NCBI GenBank assembly: GCA_963277665.1
Contig: OY728145.1
Span: 952,917,033 to 952,981,032, forward strand
Reading direction: 5' to 3'
Source: Viscum album
Lineage: Eukaryota; Streptophyta; Magnoliopsida; Santalales; Viscaceae
Length of the DNA stretch: 64,000 bases
A model generated the notes under the pieces. The model searched no databases. It was not told the DNA's origin and saw nothing but the letters and a program-made list of their open reading frames with translations. The translations under genes and the position numbers were made by a program. Numbering within the stretch: position 1 is the first letter of the stretch; each line of letters begins with the position of its first letter. Below are positions 34,119 to 47,400 of this stretch, piece after piece.

Positions 34119-37100
34119 TATCACACCTCGTCATTTTAATGTATTTTAATTTTATTATTTCTAGGCTTTGGGTCCCCGCACCAATGTTCGGGCAGGGTCT
34201 CAGTTTAAATTTTCTGACATTTAATATGTTCATTGGGTTTCGGATCCCCTATTTCACCATGTATAGTGCCCCCTCCCCCCCCCCCCCCACTACTCCTCAG
34301 GACTACGTGTGCCCCCCAGACTTCTCTCTCTATGCCCCATACTTCATCCCAGCCTCTACCTGTTTTCCGCCTCCCTCCGCCTGTAAGCTCATGTAGCGCC
34401 TCCCACACACTATACCTTGCCGCTGCCTCCATGTTCTCCCAGACCTCACCCAGCTGCTCTCCCCCATGCTAGTCCCTCCTCATGACCCTCCCTCATCACA
34501 CCGACCTCACATACATGCCGGCCTCGCACCTCCCAGCTACACCGAGTCTGGTGACCTCCTTTCCTACTCCGACAGAACCTCCACCCATCCGAGATCCTCT
34601 TTCTAGTGCTCATCCAACCGACCAGTTCCATCGACGACCGCAACCTCCCTCGGCTAGCGTCCCTCTTCTCTTTTGTGTGTGTCTCCACTTCGGGTAGACC
34701 CTCTTCCTTCCTCGCTAGGGTTTTTTTTTCTTAGGGTTTTGATTTGGGGGATTTGAGTTGTATGAGGTCTAACCATGATATTTTTGGTTCGGTTCATGGT
34801 TTTAGTGTTTATTTGTGTCTTCTTGCTGTGCATTTGACATGAGTTCTTGGTTTCGCACTGAGATATTGATTTTTTTCTACCTCAAGGTAGGTGGTTCCAT
34901 ACCCTTGCATCAATTTATTAAGTTAATATGTTATTTGGTTTTATAAATGAGTTTTATGATCAAATTTTGTGTTGTGTAATGTACTTTTGTAGTGTTTTGA
35001 CATGAATTCAAGTAAGAAGTTATTATTTTGGTGTGTTCTCCTTGTTGTTCACCCTTTAAATTAGTTTTAAATTATTTTAATAATGTTCTTCGAGCTGTTT
35101 AAATAATTTATCAAGTCATTCATGTGATGAAGACTTAGGTGTGAAATGGTTCTTGGTGTATGTTTGGTTTCAAAAGGGGGGATTTTATGTGTATTTTGGT
35201 GTAAATTCTTTTTGGTTTTTCTTGAAATAATTTAATAAACATTTTAATGATTTATTGAATTGTTTAGATGGAACAGAAGTGGTATTTTAAAAGAGTTGAT
35301 TATGAATTTGTTGTTAAAGTAGTCTTTTTATATAAAATATGACATGCTCTTGTTGTAAACCCTTTTTTCATCACATAGTGGTGTTTTATGAATGGTGCAA
35401 CCAGTCCATTAAATAATGTTGATGGTGCGAGTTTTGTTTTGAAAGCATGTTGAGGAGGTGTTTGTGCTATTGTTCGTTTGAATTGTTTTAAGTCTATGTT
35501 TATGTATTTTATTAATCATTGTGGTTGCAGTGCGTTGACAAGGTCATTCCACGGCCCGGTGATCGTCAGCATGTGTACCCATGCGAGGCCTATCACGTCA
35601 TCATGATTTGTTTGTCGAGTCGAGGTACGTCTCCCATTCCACTTGTCTTTAAATTTAGAATTTATTTTTTTCTTGCCTTTACATTTATTTTCATTAAATT
35701 TAAAGTAGTATTAAATAGTTATTTTTAGTGTTGTAACCTGCTGAAAATTGAAGCAGTTTATCTCATGCATTGCACTGGAAGTATTGTTCTGGGATTTTAA
35801 TTCTGTTTTTTTAGTGATATTGCTAATGGGTTCATTATGAAATATGCAATCCATGTTGAGGTGTGGTTTGAAATGGTTTTGGTGTGTGTAAAATGGATGT
35901 TGTATTGTTTATGGAAAATGGATTTCTATTAAAACATTGATTATAGAAAATTTGCATTTCGCCTTCAAACACGATTTTGGAAACATAAAGTGTGGTTCTT
36001 GTTTGATGAAAAAAATTTCATTTGGTGTGTGAATTAATGTTTGGATTTTATTTGAGAAATAATGTTCCTTAAAAAAGTTATAAAAGGACCATTTGGCTAT
36101 GGATGAAAGTGGGTGTGTATGGATATTTGAAAATGGTTTTCTTGTGACACCAATGTGTTTCAGTTTTAAAATGCTGATTTGAGTTCTTTTAAATGAGGTT
36201 CTATGTGTGTTTCTGGTTTTCAACATGATGGCATGTGTTGCATCTTTTGGAAATGTTTTGGTATTAAATGGTTGTTGAGGCCTAGTTGGCACTTTAAATA
36301 AAAATGGTTTCATCGGAAAATCCTCCTTATAATAGGTCTTCTCCTTGTTGTTTGATGAAATATGGGGGTTACCTTGGCTTGCAGCTTTCCCTTGGGTGAT
36401 AATTGTTTAAAGGCGAGGGTCTTGTTCCTTGGGGTACTTGAGGGTATTTATGTTGTGTGTGTGTTGATGGTGTAAGATGATAATTCATTTTTTGAATTGC
36501 TTGACTAGTATTTGTTGACTCACCCCCTTTTTATTGCTTGTGCTAACGTGGGAACCTGAAATAGTGAGTGAATCTTCTGAGAACGATTGTCGCACTAGTT
36601 TCGATTACGCACTGGCTAGTGGCCCCATAGCAGGGGAATTCGAATATATTGCTGCAATGGGGATTGGGCCCCTCGGTTAGGCCATGTAGGGCTTTGTCAA
36701 GTGTTAGGGAATTATGACTTCATCGAGTTAGGGAAAGCCTTCAGGACGAGTCACATGTATGGTATGTTCTGAATTGTTCACGAGCTCCTTGGATTGACCC
36801 ATGTCATTTGTCTTTCTGTTCTTAGTAGTGATCTGTTTAGTGTTTGTTTTTATACTTGCATTTCCCTTACGGTGTGCTTTCTATTGTTCCTTTTTGTAAT
36901 TTGTTCTTTTTGTGAAAATGTTTTCAAATGAAAATGTTTTATTCTATTTGTTTAAAATCGGATATGTAACGTTACTCTCCATTTTAAAATGATATTAGAA
37001 CTAATAAAATGAATTTAACATTTGAAAATGAATAAGGGCAATGATTCGTGTTTTAATTTCAAGTGATGTATTTATGAAAGCATACTTTTATACATTATAT

Positions 37101-37538
37101 TTCAAACCTGGATTTGTGAATTTTAATGTATTGGCAGTGCTTTGTAATTTTTTGTTGGACTCACCTACTAAGTATTTTTTTTTGTACTCACACCTATCGT
37201 TTACCATTTCCATTGCAGGTTCCTTTGTTCAGGTTTCTTGGTTTGTACTGATCTGTGTTGGATTGTGGTTGGTCCTTTGTTTGGAGAGTGACCCACGGGG
37301 TCACGTGGAGTTTTGGTCATTTTCGGGTTAGTGTCGTTGTTGGTTGTTCTTTATTTATTTGATTTTGTTCTATTTATTTTCTACTTCTTAGTTTATTTTC
37401 TTTTTGGACAAATCATATCCACCTGTTTAATTCTGATTCCCAACACTAGTTTCCAGCCCGTGGGTATCGGGAATGCCCCTCGGGCCAGGTCGCATGCCGG
37501 CTCGGGTGACCGGTTCTGGGTCGAACCGGGTTGGTTCA
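34119..37538 (+). repeat. Right LTR of the nested element, 3420 bp
   Basis: Partner of 27837-31541. It starts TATCACACC (TG to TA change). It lacks the TATA-like box and microsatellite, and keeps the pyrimidine-rich island (34262-34700, with 14 consecutive C at 34275-34288). Several CpG sites of the left island read TpG or CpA here. Confidence 0.85.
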
Positions 37539-37910
37539 TGAGATTGTCTTTGTGGTTGGGCTATGTTCTAATGTAGAGGATATCGGTCTTTCCATAAGGG
37601 TATCAGTAGTTTAATCCACACAAATTTAACTTGCCACCCACTATCTTTTGATTATAGTAGTAGTGTTTGCCATGATGTTGTGGATACATTACCTTATTGG
37701 ATATCTCTAGGAGGTATTAAATAATCCAAAAAGCCTAATTATCTTTCCTCCCATCCTGACATGAAATTGCGACATCATCAGTGAATGGAGTTCATACTGG
37801 ATTACAAGTTTGAAATATCATATACACCAGGTAAGGGGAATTATGTAGCCGATGTTAAGAGAAGAGGGTGTGTAGTGACGTTTTATGTGAATAAGGTGAT
37901 TCCTAAAGTA
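37539..37910 (+). pseudogene. Chromovirus A: RNase H remnant
   Basis: Resumes the pol interrupted at 27836. MEFILDYKFEISYTPGKGN followed by YVADV (37784-37855) matches the conserved LLKDYDFEIxYHPGKANVVADALSR end of gypsy RNase H. The preceding bases match 52150-52440 in unit B, where the TDHKSLKY block reads TNHKNPNY. Stops and frameshifts prevent function. Confidence 0.82.
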
Positions 37911-38099
37911 TAGTAGAATAATTATAAGAATTAAATTTGGATATGGGAGATGTTGGGTAGGGTGATTCCTTTTATAGATAATGGTGATGTAATTTTTAGT
38001 ACAGTAGGTAGTAGAACCCCAGTTTTGGGATCATGATGTGGAGGTATGAGGAGAAATATTTGGTTTGGGTGAGTCCCATAATGGTTGGTCAGATAATGA

Positions 38100-39030
38100 A
38101 CAACACTGAGTGTTGTTTTAGGGAAGAATTTATTTTCTTTTTTAACTATGTGGGATAGTTCTTAGAGAGTTATGTAGTTCAACTTTAGTAGTACATCATG
38201 GAATTATTAATATGTAGTGATCTTTGAGGAGTCAATTTTGGTGGCCTAGGATGAGGCATAGAGTTGCAGATTTTGTTTCTCTTTTATTGGTCTGTCATAT
38301 GGTGAGGCCAATCATCATGTGCCTATTGGGATTTTCTATCTATTATATGTTCCTTAGTGGAAGTGGGAGGACATCCTGATGGAATTTTTTATATTTTAAC
38401 ATCTTTATAATGGTGGATATGAAACAATATGCGTAGTAGTAGATCATTTTATGAATTCATTCCAATTTATATTGACTAAAGAGTTGATCTCATTAGAGGT
38501 ATTTTCGAGGAAATATCTGGAAGAGGTGGTGACACGTCATAGAGTCTCGAGGACATTCATTTCTGATCGATATCCTAATTCTACCACCAATTTGTTGAGA
38601 GGTATCCATCATACTTTTGGTTCTCATCTATGTCTTAGTACTACTTTTCATACATAGATGAATGGTTAGACATTGTTGACTAACTATACTCTTAATGAAA
38701 TTTAGTGACGTTTGTCCTATATATTCGAGGATCGTGGATGAGGAACCAACCCTTAGTAAAGATCTCTTAAAATAATAGTTTCCACTACACCATCGGTATG
38801 GGGCTATTTGGAGCCTTATATGACCAACCATTTCATTTTTCCGTAGTGCTGGACTAGGGTTGGAAAGTTAACAAATCTCATTCCAGAAAATTTACAAAAC
38901 ATTACCATGATGATTCCGGTGATTCACAGGTAGGTGAAGGTAGAACAATATCTTTAAAAGTCCAATTATTATCATAGGAGGACACCACTATATTTTACTG
39001 TTAGGGATCACGTTTTTATGAAGGTGACTC
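38100..39030 (+). pseudogene. Chromovirus A: integrase remnant
   Basis: The core reads VVDHFMNSFQFILTK then RKYLEEVVTRHRVSRTFISDRYPN, matching VVVDRLTKSAHFLPV and YVKEIVRLHGVPxSIISDRDPRF. The catalytic Asp codons are at 38442 and 38565. The TAFHPQTDGQSE block survives as TTFHT-stop-MNG, and the catalytic Glu position is lost. NSFHYTIGMGLFGALYDQP (about 38773-38828) matches the NNSYHSSIGMAPYEALYGRP block. Not functional. Confidence 0.85.
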
Positions 39031-39430
39031 CACAACAAGGGTAGCAACTGTTTTTTATTGAATTAATCTTTCTCCCCTGTTTTTGGGCCTTTTTAAGTGA
39101 TATATCATATTGGAGTCATGGTGTGTCATGTAGGAATTCCCCCACACATGAGTTGGATACATTAATTTTCTATGTGTCATAACTCCTTAATTATCTTAAT
39201 GAGGACTCTCACATCATCGATTGGGGTGAGAAAAATGTTGATAATAATGATACATTATTGGATTGGGATATGGATATGCATGAAATTAAGGAAACCATGT
39301 TGTGTGGGTTTTAAATTCAATTGGGTTGTGTCTTGTGGTGTCATAGTGGTGTGGAGGAGTGTAGTTGAGAATGTGTGTCACATATAAGCACACTATATCC
39401 TGATATTTGTGATGTTTTTATATTTCTGGA
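39031..39430 (+). pseudogene. Chromovirus A: integrase tail and chromodomain remnant
   Basis: Similar to unit B 53650-54060. The stretch before the chromodomain follows the LSPKFxGPFEIL...VAYxLALP...VHNVFHVS pattern. Then CVLWCHSGVEE and a TGA where Trp is expected, with ECVS after it, match the VLWxxHxxEEATWE core of chromodomains. This places the element among chromoviruses, whose chromodomain directs integration to marked chromatin. Confidence 0.75.
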
Positions 39431-39800
39431 ATCATTGTTTGTTTAGTTGTTGTAATCATTTTATTTTATGAGGTGGATTTATTCTATTTATTGTCTCAAC
39501 ATTCTCTCTATTGAGAGGTATCTCCCCTCATAATAGTTTTTACAAGCTATTTATGGGGGTTGTGTGGTTTAATGTTATTCATATAGAGAATTAAAATGTT
39601 TTGAGAGTTATCTGATGTAATGGCTCAGACCTCTCTGGTCTATTCTTTTTTCCTCCATATATCTTTTTTATTTTCTAAAATCCACTTGTGGGATTATTCA
39701 TTTATCAAAATATGCTATTTGGGGTGTTTTTGGAGGTCAAGGACGCCTATTCCAACACATTTCAATAGTTTCCTATTTTGTGAACATTATTTCTTGGATT
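39431..39800. other. Spacer between chromodomain remnant and minisatellite, unit A
   Basis: T-rich DNA that aligns with 54061-54474. No gene. A 3' LTR start should lie near here in a standard chromovirus, but I cannot fix a TG/polypurine boundary. Confidence 0.5.
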
Positions 39801-40131
39801 GTAGATCATCCATTGATAGTTGTATCTAGTCCAATGGTGTCAGATACTTATCAAATGGTGTGTGTAGCTCATCTAACTATGGTGGTGACTCATCCAATAG
39901 TTGTGGTTGCTCATCCAACATTTTTAGTGACTCTTCCAAAAGTGGTGGTAGCTCATCTAATGGTTTAGGTAGCTCTTACAATTTGGGCGGTGACTAATTC
40001 AATGGTGATGGTAGCTTGTACTAATAAATGAAGTAATTTTTCCAAAAATGATGGTAGCTCGTCCCAATGGAAAAGGTGATTTGTCTAATGGTGATGGTAG
40101 GTTGTTCCAACGGTGGCAGTGACTGGTGAAC
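39801..40131 (+). repeat. 21-bp minisatellite, unit A (about 15 copies)
   Basis: Head-to-tail units of 21 (some 20 or 22) bases with consensus near gtagctcatccaatggtggtg. Units alternate gtagct / gtgact starts and diverge strongly. The array aligns unit by unit with 54475-54800, so it predates the duplication of A and B. Because 21 is seven codons, long frames arise by chance (a V-x-H-P heptapeptide in one, Gly/Ser-rich in another). Confidence 0.88.
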
Positions 40132-42419
40132 AATGCTTCCAACCTCCATTACATTAACCCATTTAACATTAAATTAGCTTTAAAAATATTTTAAAGCATT
40201 TTTTAAGGTCTTGCAGATGATTCAATTCCCTTTCATCCTATCTATATTCTCTTTTGTTATCAAGGACCTTTACACTGTCAAACTATTTGTTCTTTGAAGA
40301 TCCATTTATAAGGGAAAACATAGGGTCTATCAAATGTCTATATCATTTATATTTTCAAACTGGTAAATTTATCATCCTTTCTTACACTCCTTTATTGTCC
40401 CCTATAATGATATTCTAAATCCTTTTATTCCTTCCAATAGAATTCATGCATTGTGTTGTATCCTTGGATCTTGTTTTAACTGGAGTGTTGCTGCATGCGC
40501 ACCCCCTATTTTAGTGCAATTAATAAGTATTTCTTAGCCATTGATATGGTATATTTTACCTTTATTCTTAAGGTTCCATTGATCTGTTTCATTTTTCCCA
40601 TTTCCAGGTGAAGGAATGTGATCACCATATTTTTAATATAGAATTATTGGTTATTGGTTGATTCTGGCACCCTCGGATGGATGGAATCTTAGAGGAGATA
40701 TGTTCATGATCTATTTCATTTTAATGTGGTTGTAAAAAAATTTCATAAACCATTTGAGGTATGCGGTTTTTGGATTCCCTATTTTATTAATGTACTGTAG
40801 TACAGTTATCATGTTTTATACCACTAGATCACAATGGAATTGAAATGATACATATTTAAACTGTATTTAATGAACTGATAATGATGATATGTAAATTCCT
40901 CTTTATTTTCTAGATAGTGTGATAAATATTCCATGATATTTATCATGTTATTATTAATGGATATTGGTAAAGAATAAAAATCCCAATTTATTCATAAATT
41001 AATTAGAAAATAATAAAGATTCATGTTCATGAATATATATTTGGGTATTGAAAACTGATAGTAATAAAATAGATGTAGTAAACATGTTTAATTTAATTTA
41101 TTAATAAAACTAAATCATGTTCATAGTTTTTAAAATTCATGAGGTATAATTTATATAATTAAATTGTGAAATATTGAGATTTCATGTTGTTTAGACTTCT
41201 GATTATTGGATCATGTGTTAATGATCCAGTTAATTCAAAAAGGCATAATGATCTAATTATGATATATAGATAGACATTGTAGGGTTTTGAGTTACCCACA
41301 TTCTTGTAATGGAAAATCACCTTATTCATTGGGGTTGTGAGTAATCGTTTTGTGTGAAGGTTGAATTACTTGGTTAGGGATAGGAGACAAGTTACTATGT
41401 GTTTTGTTTCCCACTACTTTTGTTGTGATGTTAGCATGGGATAGCTGCCTTTGGATAGTTGTATTGGAATGTGGGTGGAGGGAGGCCCAATTGTTATGGC
41501 AGTAGTGAATTCTTAGAGTGGATATTTTTATTGGTTTATGCATGTGGGTGTTGAAGAGGACACATGGGATGAAGTAATGTTTTGATGTTGGACTTTCTTT
41601 TAGTTGTGAAAAGTTGATTAATTGTTAATGTATTGTTTTTTTATCTACATTACTTTCCCCACTTATGGAGGCATCTTTTCCTTCTTTCCCTCCTTCCAAA
41701 ATAGGAAAATACGTTCATAGTATGCCACATTTGTTTTTTGTTTTTTTCATGAGGATGTATTGGTATATTCTATTGATATAGGTGGAAAAGACTCGATGGG
41801 TCATACACCAACTCACCATGTGTATGACCTTGTTTTTGAAGTCATAGAATGATTTTATAGAATTTTTTTTATTATGGAAAAGTGATAATGATGTTAAAAA
41901 TTATTAGATAAATTATTAAACCATGTTTTTGAGAATTATATGGTGTAATGGTGAGCTTATGATTCTAAGAAACTATGGAATCATTTTAGTTATGCCTAGA
42001 GTGTATGGAACATGGTTGAAATACAAATGGAATGTAATGTTTTGCTGATAATGGGTAACTAATGTTTAATAAGTTAATTTACATAATGTGTATTTGATGA
42101 AATGTTGTAATGTAACAAACTGTAGATCTTTAAATGGTTGTGTTCCTATATTATATATAGTCTTAGAAGTGGTAGATGAGAGTTTGAGAGATGTGAGTTG
42201 TTGATTATAAGACTAGGGAATTCCCATATTGTCACTGTAAAGTATATTATATCATGTACAATTTATGGTTGTATATTCTACCCCACAATTTAGTTTAGGG
42301 TTACTGACACCTCATAGATTATGGGGCTTGGGGGTGTTTCCCACAACACTCCAGTGGGTATATGGATGGTTGAGTACCCACTTTGGCCCCGCACACATAT
42401 CCTAGTTTTTACATGTGAT
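40132..42419. repeat. Block W, unit A
   Basis: Non-coding DNA that aligns throughout with 54801-57089 (landmarks: 'gaattcatg.attgtgttgtatcct' near 40440/55105, 'accccctatttt' near 40500/55170, 'atgtagtaaacatgtttaatt' near 41075/55745). No gene seen. It may be part of the long terminal repeat of the chromovirus, but no 5' partner exists. Confidence 0.65.
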
Positions 42420-43445
42420 GATATACATGATAGCTATTTTTATCCCATATATGTGTGTAGAGGAATGTAATGAATTTGGGAAATTTCACACAAATTAATT
42501 TTGGATATAGTTTACAATGGTATACTATAGGAATGACAGTTATGGGTAATGATGGCATGATAATCATTACTCGGTGTATGGGTTGTATTCGAATGAAGTA
42601 TAATACTAGATGTATGGTAAATGTTATGCAAGCTATGGTGGATATCAAAAACAACCAAGTTACATTGTTTATGTGGACGTAGTGGTGTGATGAACGAGTT
42701 GCATATTGATTCATGAGGTGCATGGTGTGGTTCTTCGCCCCGGTGTCTTCAGGCAATCCTTTTTGGAGAGAGATTCTTAGGATGTGTGATACTGGTGAAA
42801 TGTATAAAACCAATGGTGAAGTGGTAGTGGGGTACCATTTATAATCATTACTATCTTATATACTCATGCATGTGATATTTGATGTGAGTAACTATGATGA
42901 GTCTATGAACATAGTATAATGGTTGAGGTGACGAGATAGTTTCACATGTTGTTCACTGCACATTAGCCTGTTTTAATTAAATTTTCACAAGACTATCTAG
43001 GGAGGATCTTAATGAGTATACTATTATACTAAACTTATTATATATAAACTATTTTTCTAGTAACTTGGAGTAGGTAGGATATTAGGCTTGTTACTACTAG
43101 TTCAGGTTTTTGTAAGATTTTTTAGGAAACATGGTAGTTATTGTTTTCCATTTTTTGATACTATTAGTTTTTATTTCTAGTTGTATTAGCATTTTTGTGA
43201 CATTAAATATGATTAAATAAGTTTCTATAATATTTAAGTCTAAGTTGATGTTTTTTGGTTACGTTCTTATTTCTCTCTTTCACATGTGTTCTCTTAGAGA
43301 CTAATTCTTACCATCAATGTATTTACTACAGCCTCCATTCTCATAACCAACCTGAGGCCTACTAGAGACACGAATCAGGTGGTCATTATCTCCCTTCTCA
43401 CATTTCAATCTGAGGATAGTTGCACAATACTGATAGGGGTTTGTG
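42420..43445. repeat. Block Z, unit A
   Basis: Present three times (also 48236-49190 and 57090-58110). Shared strings are 'ttttggagagaga' or close, 'gatgtgtga', 'actgagtat...ttatactca', 'atatataaactattttt', and 'catcagtgtattta' with 'accaactcg' or close. The 'actgagtat ... actcac ... caggt' layout resembles the downstream part of Tekay-type LTRs, such as the nested element at 31170-31220. I infer that Z contains an LTR end. Confidence 0.6.
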
Positions 43446-44440
43446 ATATTTTGAAACCCCTCATTCCTTGACATGCCTAGTTTTTTGACATGGCAGTCAT
43501 TCATGAGGTGGGTATTGGATTATAAAGACAATCCAAATATTGGGTAGATGTGGTTTGATATGTGATATATAATCTTGTTAGGGACATATTATCGATACAT
43601 AATTCATGATAGTCGAATGTTTACAGAATGATAAATACACTTATTGATGGGTTTTTACTTATTTAATCATTTTAGTTTATTTTTCATTGATGTAAATTAT
43701 AATATAATCTATTTTTATCTATTAAAATATAATTCTAAATTTTAAATATATGTATTCATTAGGAATAATTGATTTATTATTATTGTTTTTATTTATGCTC
43801 TAAATGGAAATTATTTTTCGGATAGTTTTTTAAATGAAATCCCTTATTATGACACTTTTCTAGTGGTAGGTGTTATTTAATAATGTTTTTACATGTGATA
43901 GTTCATAGAGTCACTTATTTTGAAATGGTATATATTTTTTATATTTTTAGAAAATAAAATTAATGGATTTTTGGTGTTTTATTTAGATCTGTATTTTAAA
44001 AAAATTGTATTATTTAAAATGGGACTAGCATTTTATTTTTTGGGTTTTATTTTTCATTAAATCCCTTAGACAACATGCGGTATTTTGGAAACAGAGGTGA
44101 GTTTTTTGTAATGTAAATGAAGTTTAAATTTATTTAAATAAATAAATTTTATTTTTAATACTGTTTTTTTTGGATTTCTTATTATAACATATATAGACTA
44201 GATTTTTTTAATTTTATTCTTAACTAATTATAATATATTCTTGGAACTGTTGTGTGGGATGGGATTGTGTGGACCTAATATTCATTTATGATGGAAAAAT
44301 AAATTTGTTCTAATATTGACCCGGTTTACCTTGTTTCCCATGGTTTACTGAGGTGGAATTGGTGTCTAGATTACATATCTCATATGTATTTTGTGTGTTT
44401 TTTTAAGAAATTTTTTTTCAGGGACTCGTGAGATCTATGT
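43446..44440. repeat. Block Y, unit A
   Basis: AT-rich non-coding DNA that aligns with 58111-59098. Not present before X copies 0 or a, nor after the middle Z copy. Confidence 0.6.
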
Positions 44441-47400
44441 TTAATGTTGCGAGGGAGTAGCTGGATTTGAATTTTGGTATGAAACTATGTTGATCATATA
44501 AATTTGTTGCTAGAAGTAGTAATTACATACCAAATAATGAATCTTATATAGGGGACCACTGTTTGAAAAAACATTCAATTGGTATTGGAGTCATATAGTG
44601 GGTTGCACCATAATCCTCAAAATTATTCATTTACCATTTCCTAGATGATTTAGGTATTTATGGATTCATTTTTTACCCATCATAAAGATGGATATTTATG
44701 TTATTTTGTACTTAATTAATCTATGATAATTAGTTGGGTTTGTTAATAATCCTACTATGTGATAAAATAAAGTGCCTATATTAAATATCAATATTTTATT
44801 TTCATAGGTCAATGATGTTCCACAGGGTTAAGGAATTATTATCGGGTGGTGTGGTGATCTATTGTTGTGTCAATAGGTGTTGTTGAGTAATTATTATATA
44901 ATTAAAATAATGAATGATTTACTAGAGACTTCTAAATTAAATTGATTTTTATAGTAGAAACTACATTGGGATTATTACTCATAATGTTATTGAGGTTGTT
45001 TGAGGATCCAACTTTTAGTTTTGGAGGAGTGTTTATTTATTTGATATTGGTCCTTCATGTTATATAGTTTTAGTGTGTTTGTAATTTGGAGGTGAAACAC
45101 CTCATGTTAATTTTATATTAATGATCTGATATGTATTGGATTATGATAGGGGGATTCCTATATAATTCTCATGAATGAAAAGTATTATAACTAAGAGTTA
45201 GAAAAAACCCATGTTATTAGGGGTTGTGAGATATAATGTGAATTTCAATTTTGTATTCTATAGTTAGAAATATTTCATTAATTAAGACTCGTATCAAAAT
45301 AAATATTGTTAAAACGTCATTTGGGAAAATATTTGGATATGGTACGAGGCCCATTAGGTATTTATTATTCTTTAGTGGATGTTAATTTGGGGTTAGGGAG
45401 ACCCCAATTCCATATTTTTCAAGTGGAATGAAATTCCATATCCTGTGGTTATTAGAATATTGGGAGTATCACGTGGGTTACATTTTAGATTAATAAATTA
45501 AAGTTTTTCTATATTAAGGGAACTGCACCATGGAGGGGATTATGGTGGAATGGAACACACCATTAATAAAGGGTTGGGCTATTAAGGAGTTTTATGAGGT
45601 ATGTAAATTGATCCTCCCCCTAGAGTTGGGACACACCACAACTCAGGTGATACATAAATTTGTTCCAGGTTTTGGAATACCATAGCGTAGCACCAAAGTG
45701 CCATTCAATGAATGTTTCTTTCATGGTCGATCCCTCAATTATTTATTGATTGGATACACCACATCTATAATGGAAATATTATATTTCATCTTCATAAGGG
45801 GGAACTATGATGTGGTACTCATATATATATCATTTTTTATGTAATGGGAAATAATTTATTTGGTTCCATGAGATATTAAAATACTGCTATAATTTTAAGC
45901 ATCCCATGGGGTACCTGAATATGTTTTTCTTGTATATGGTGAGAAATATCCTATTATCTCAACTTTTTCTCCCCCATAGTGTCCCATTGGCTTGAATCAT
46001 TACATAATCTTTTTCAAAATCATTTTAGTTAACTTCCCTTTTCTATACTCCATTTATTTCAACAAATGTTTTTTTAAATTACGGTCATTCAGTTTGGGGT
46101 TTTTAGAGAAGATGACAATAATTCATAAAGAAATAACTCCAAATTATATCTAATTAATATAACATTCATAAATGATTTCATAAAGGTATATATTATAAAA
46201 TTTGTTCCTCATTTACCCTTATGTTTTTTTCACAAAGATTCTTATTTTGTGGTTGTGATTTTTTTAATTTTACATGGGTTCTTATATTAAGAAATTTTTA
46301 TGGAATACATCCATCATTGTGTTAGTAGTTTGTCAAACCAAAATGATTATAGTTTTGGTTTCGTAGTTTCACATGGTAATATTGAAATGTATTATTCTAT
46401 TTTTTATATTTAGGTTATAAATGATTGTCTTTCAAATGTAATGGTGAGTTTGGTTGATCTAGGTGGAAAAAAACATGTAGGAGTTTGGTATGAGTTTGGG
46501 ATAGATTTATAGATAAAAAATTTAGGAAAGTGATCATAAATTAGTAATAACACTTATCAACTTGTGAGATTATTATTTTTGCCCACTACTAATTTTTTTT
46601 TCTTCATATTACATTTAGTATTTTATTTCTCTCATATATTATGATAGATTCATTATGATCTAATAGTCATCATAAAATGCACAACATTCCAAATTTTATG
46701 ATGGTTTTGAGATGGTAAAATGAGTTTTAGTGTACCTTTTATGGATTTTAGTGATTTATTATGGATATTAACGAGATATGTGTTTCTATTTCAAATAAGG
46801 GCGTATGTATTGATTTTAAATTTCTATTTAAAAATAGTTATTTGAAAAAATGTTTCGAAATTGAATTTCAATTGGATTGTGTGATTTGGTATGATATTTT
46901 AATGGGATTTTGGAAATTGTTCATGTGTTACTAAGATGTAATGGGACATCATTTATAAATGGATTGAAAAAATGTATCTTGAATGTATATTAATGAAAAC
47001 CCGAAGTGGAATGTTTGATATGTTATAGTTGGTATGTCATTGTGATGGGTGTTCCCTAATTTCAAATGGTTGTAAATTTTTTTAAAATTCTAGTGGTTCA
47101 ATTGTACTGTGTACATTTTCCAATCAAATTTCATTTTTAATATATTAGATAATGATGTTTTCTTTTATTACAGGTGTGAAATGATTATATGGTAGATTTT
47201 GAATAATCCATTTGTTGGTTCAACTATCTATTTATTTGTGATGAGATGTGGGTATAGGTCTCATGTAACTATCACCGATGATATAATATAGATATATTTC
47301 ATATTGGTTTTGTACCCTATTTTTTGTTTCCTATGTGTCCTCAATGTTTTTCAAGTTATTCATTGAGGATCACGGTAAGGAGGTGTGGATCTAGAAGATG

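Larger units (their letters stand above)
27837..37538 (+). mobile_element. Nested gypsy-type element with gag only (TR-GAG-like), 9.7 kb
   Basis: LTRs at 27837-31541 and 34119-37538 enclose only about 2.58 kb. The left end reads TGTCACACC, the typical plant gypsy start; in the right LTR it has become TATCACACC. A weak primer site (31550), a gag remnant and a polypurine tract (34104-34118) are present, but no RT, RNase H or integrase motif. The element lies inside chromovirus A between RT and RNase H; unit B at about 52150 shows the unoccupied site. It resembles plant TR-GAG elements, which need pol from a partner; an internal deletion of a full element is the alternative. Confidence 0.82.

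Noticed and set aside
39801..40131. Regular short repeats resembling a CRISPR array
   Set aside because: The units are contiguous with no spacers, diverged, and lie in a plant retroelement.
42409..42813. 134-codon minus-strand frame over block Z
   Set aside because: Only a shorter, diverged trace is open in the third Z copy (57294-57476), the composition is biased, and no family is recognised.
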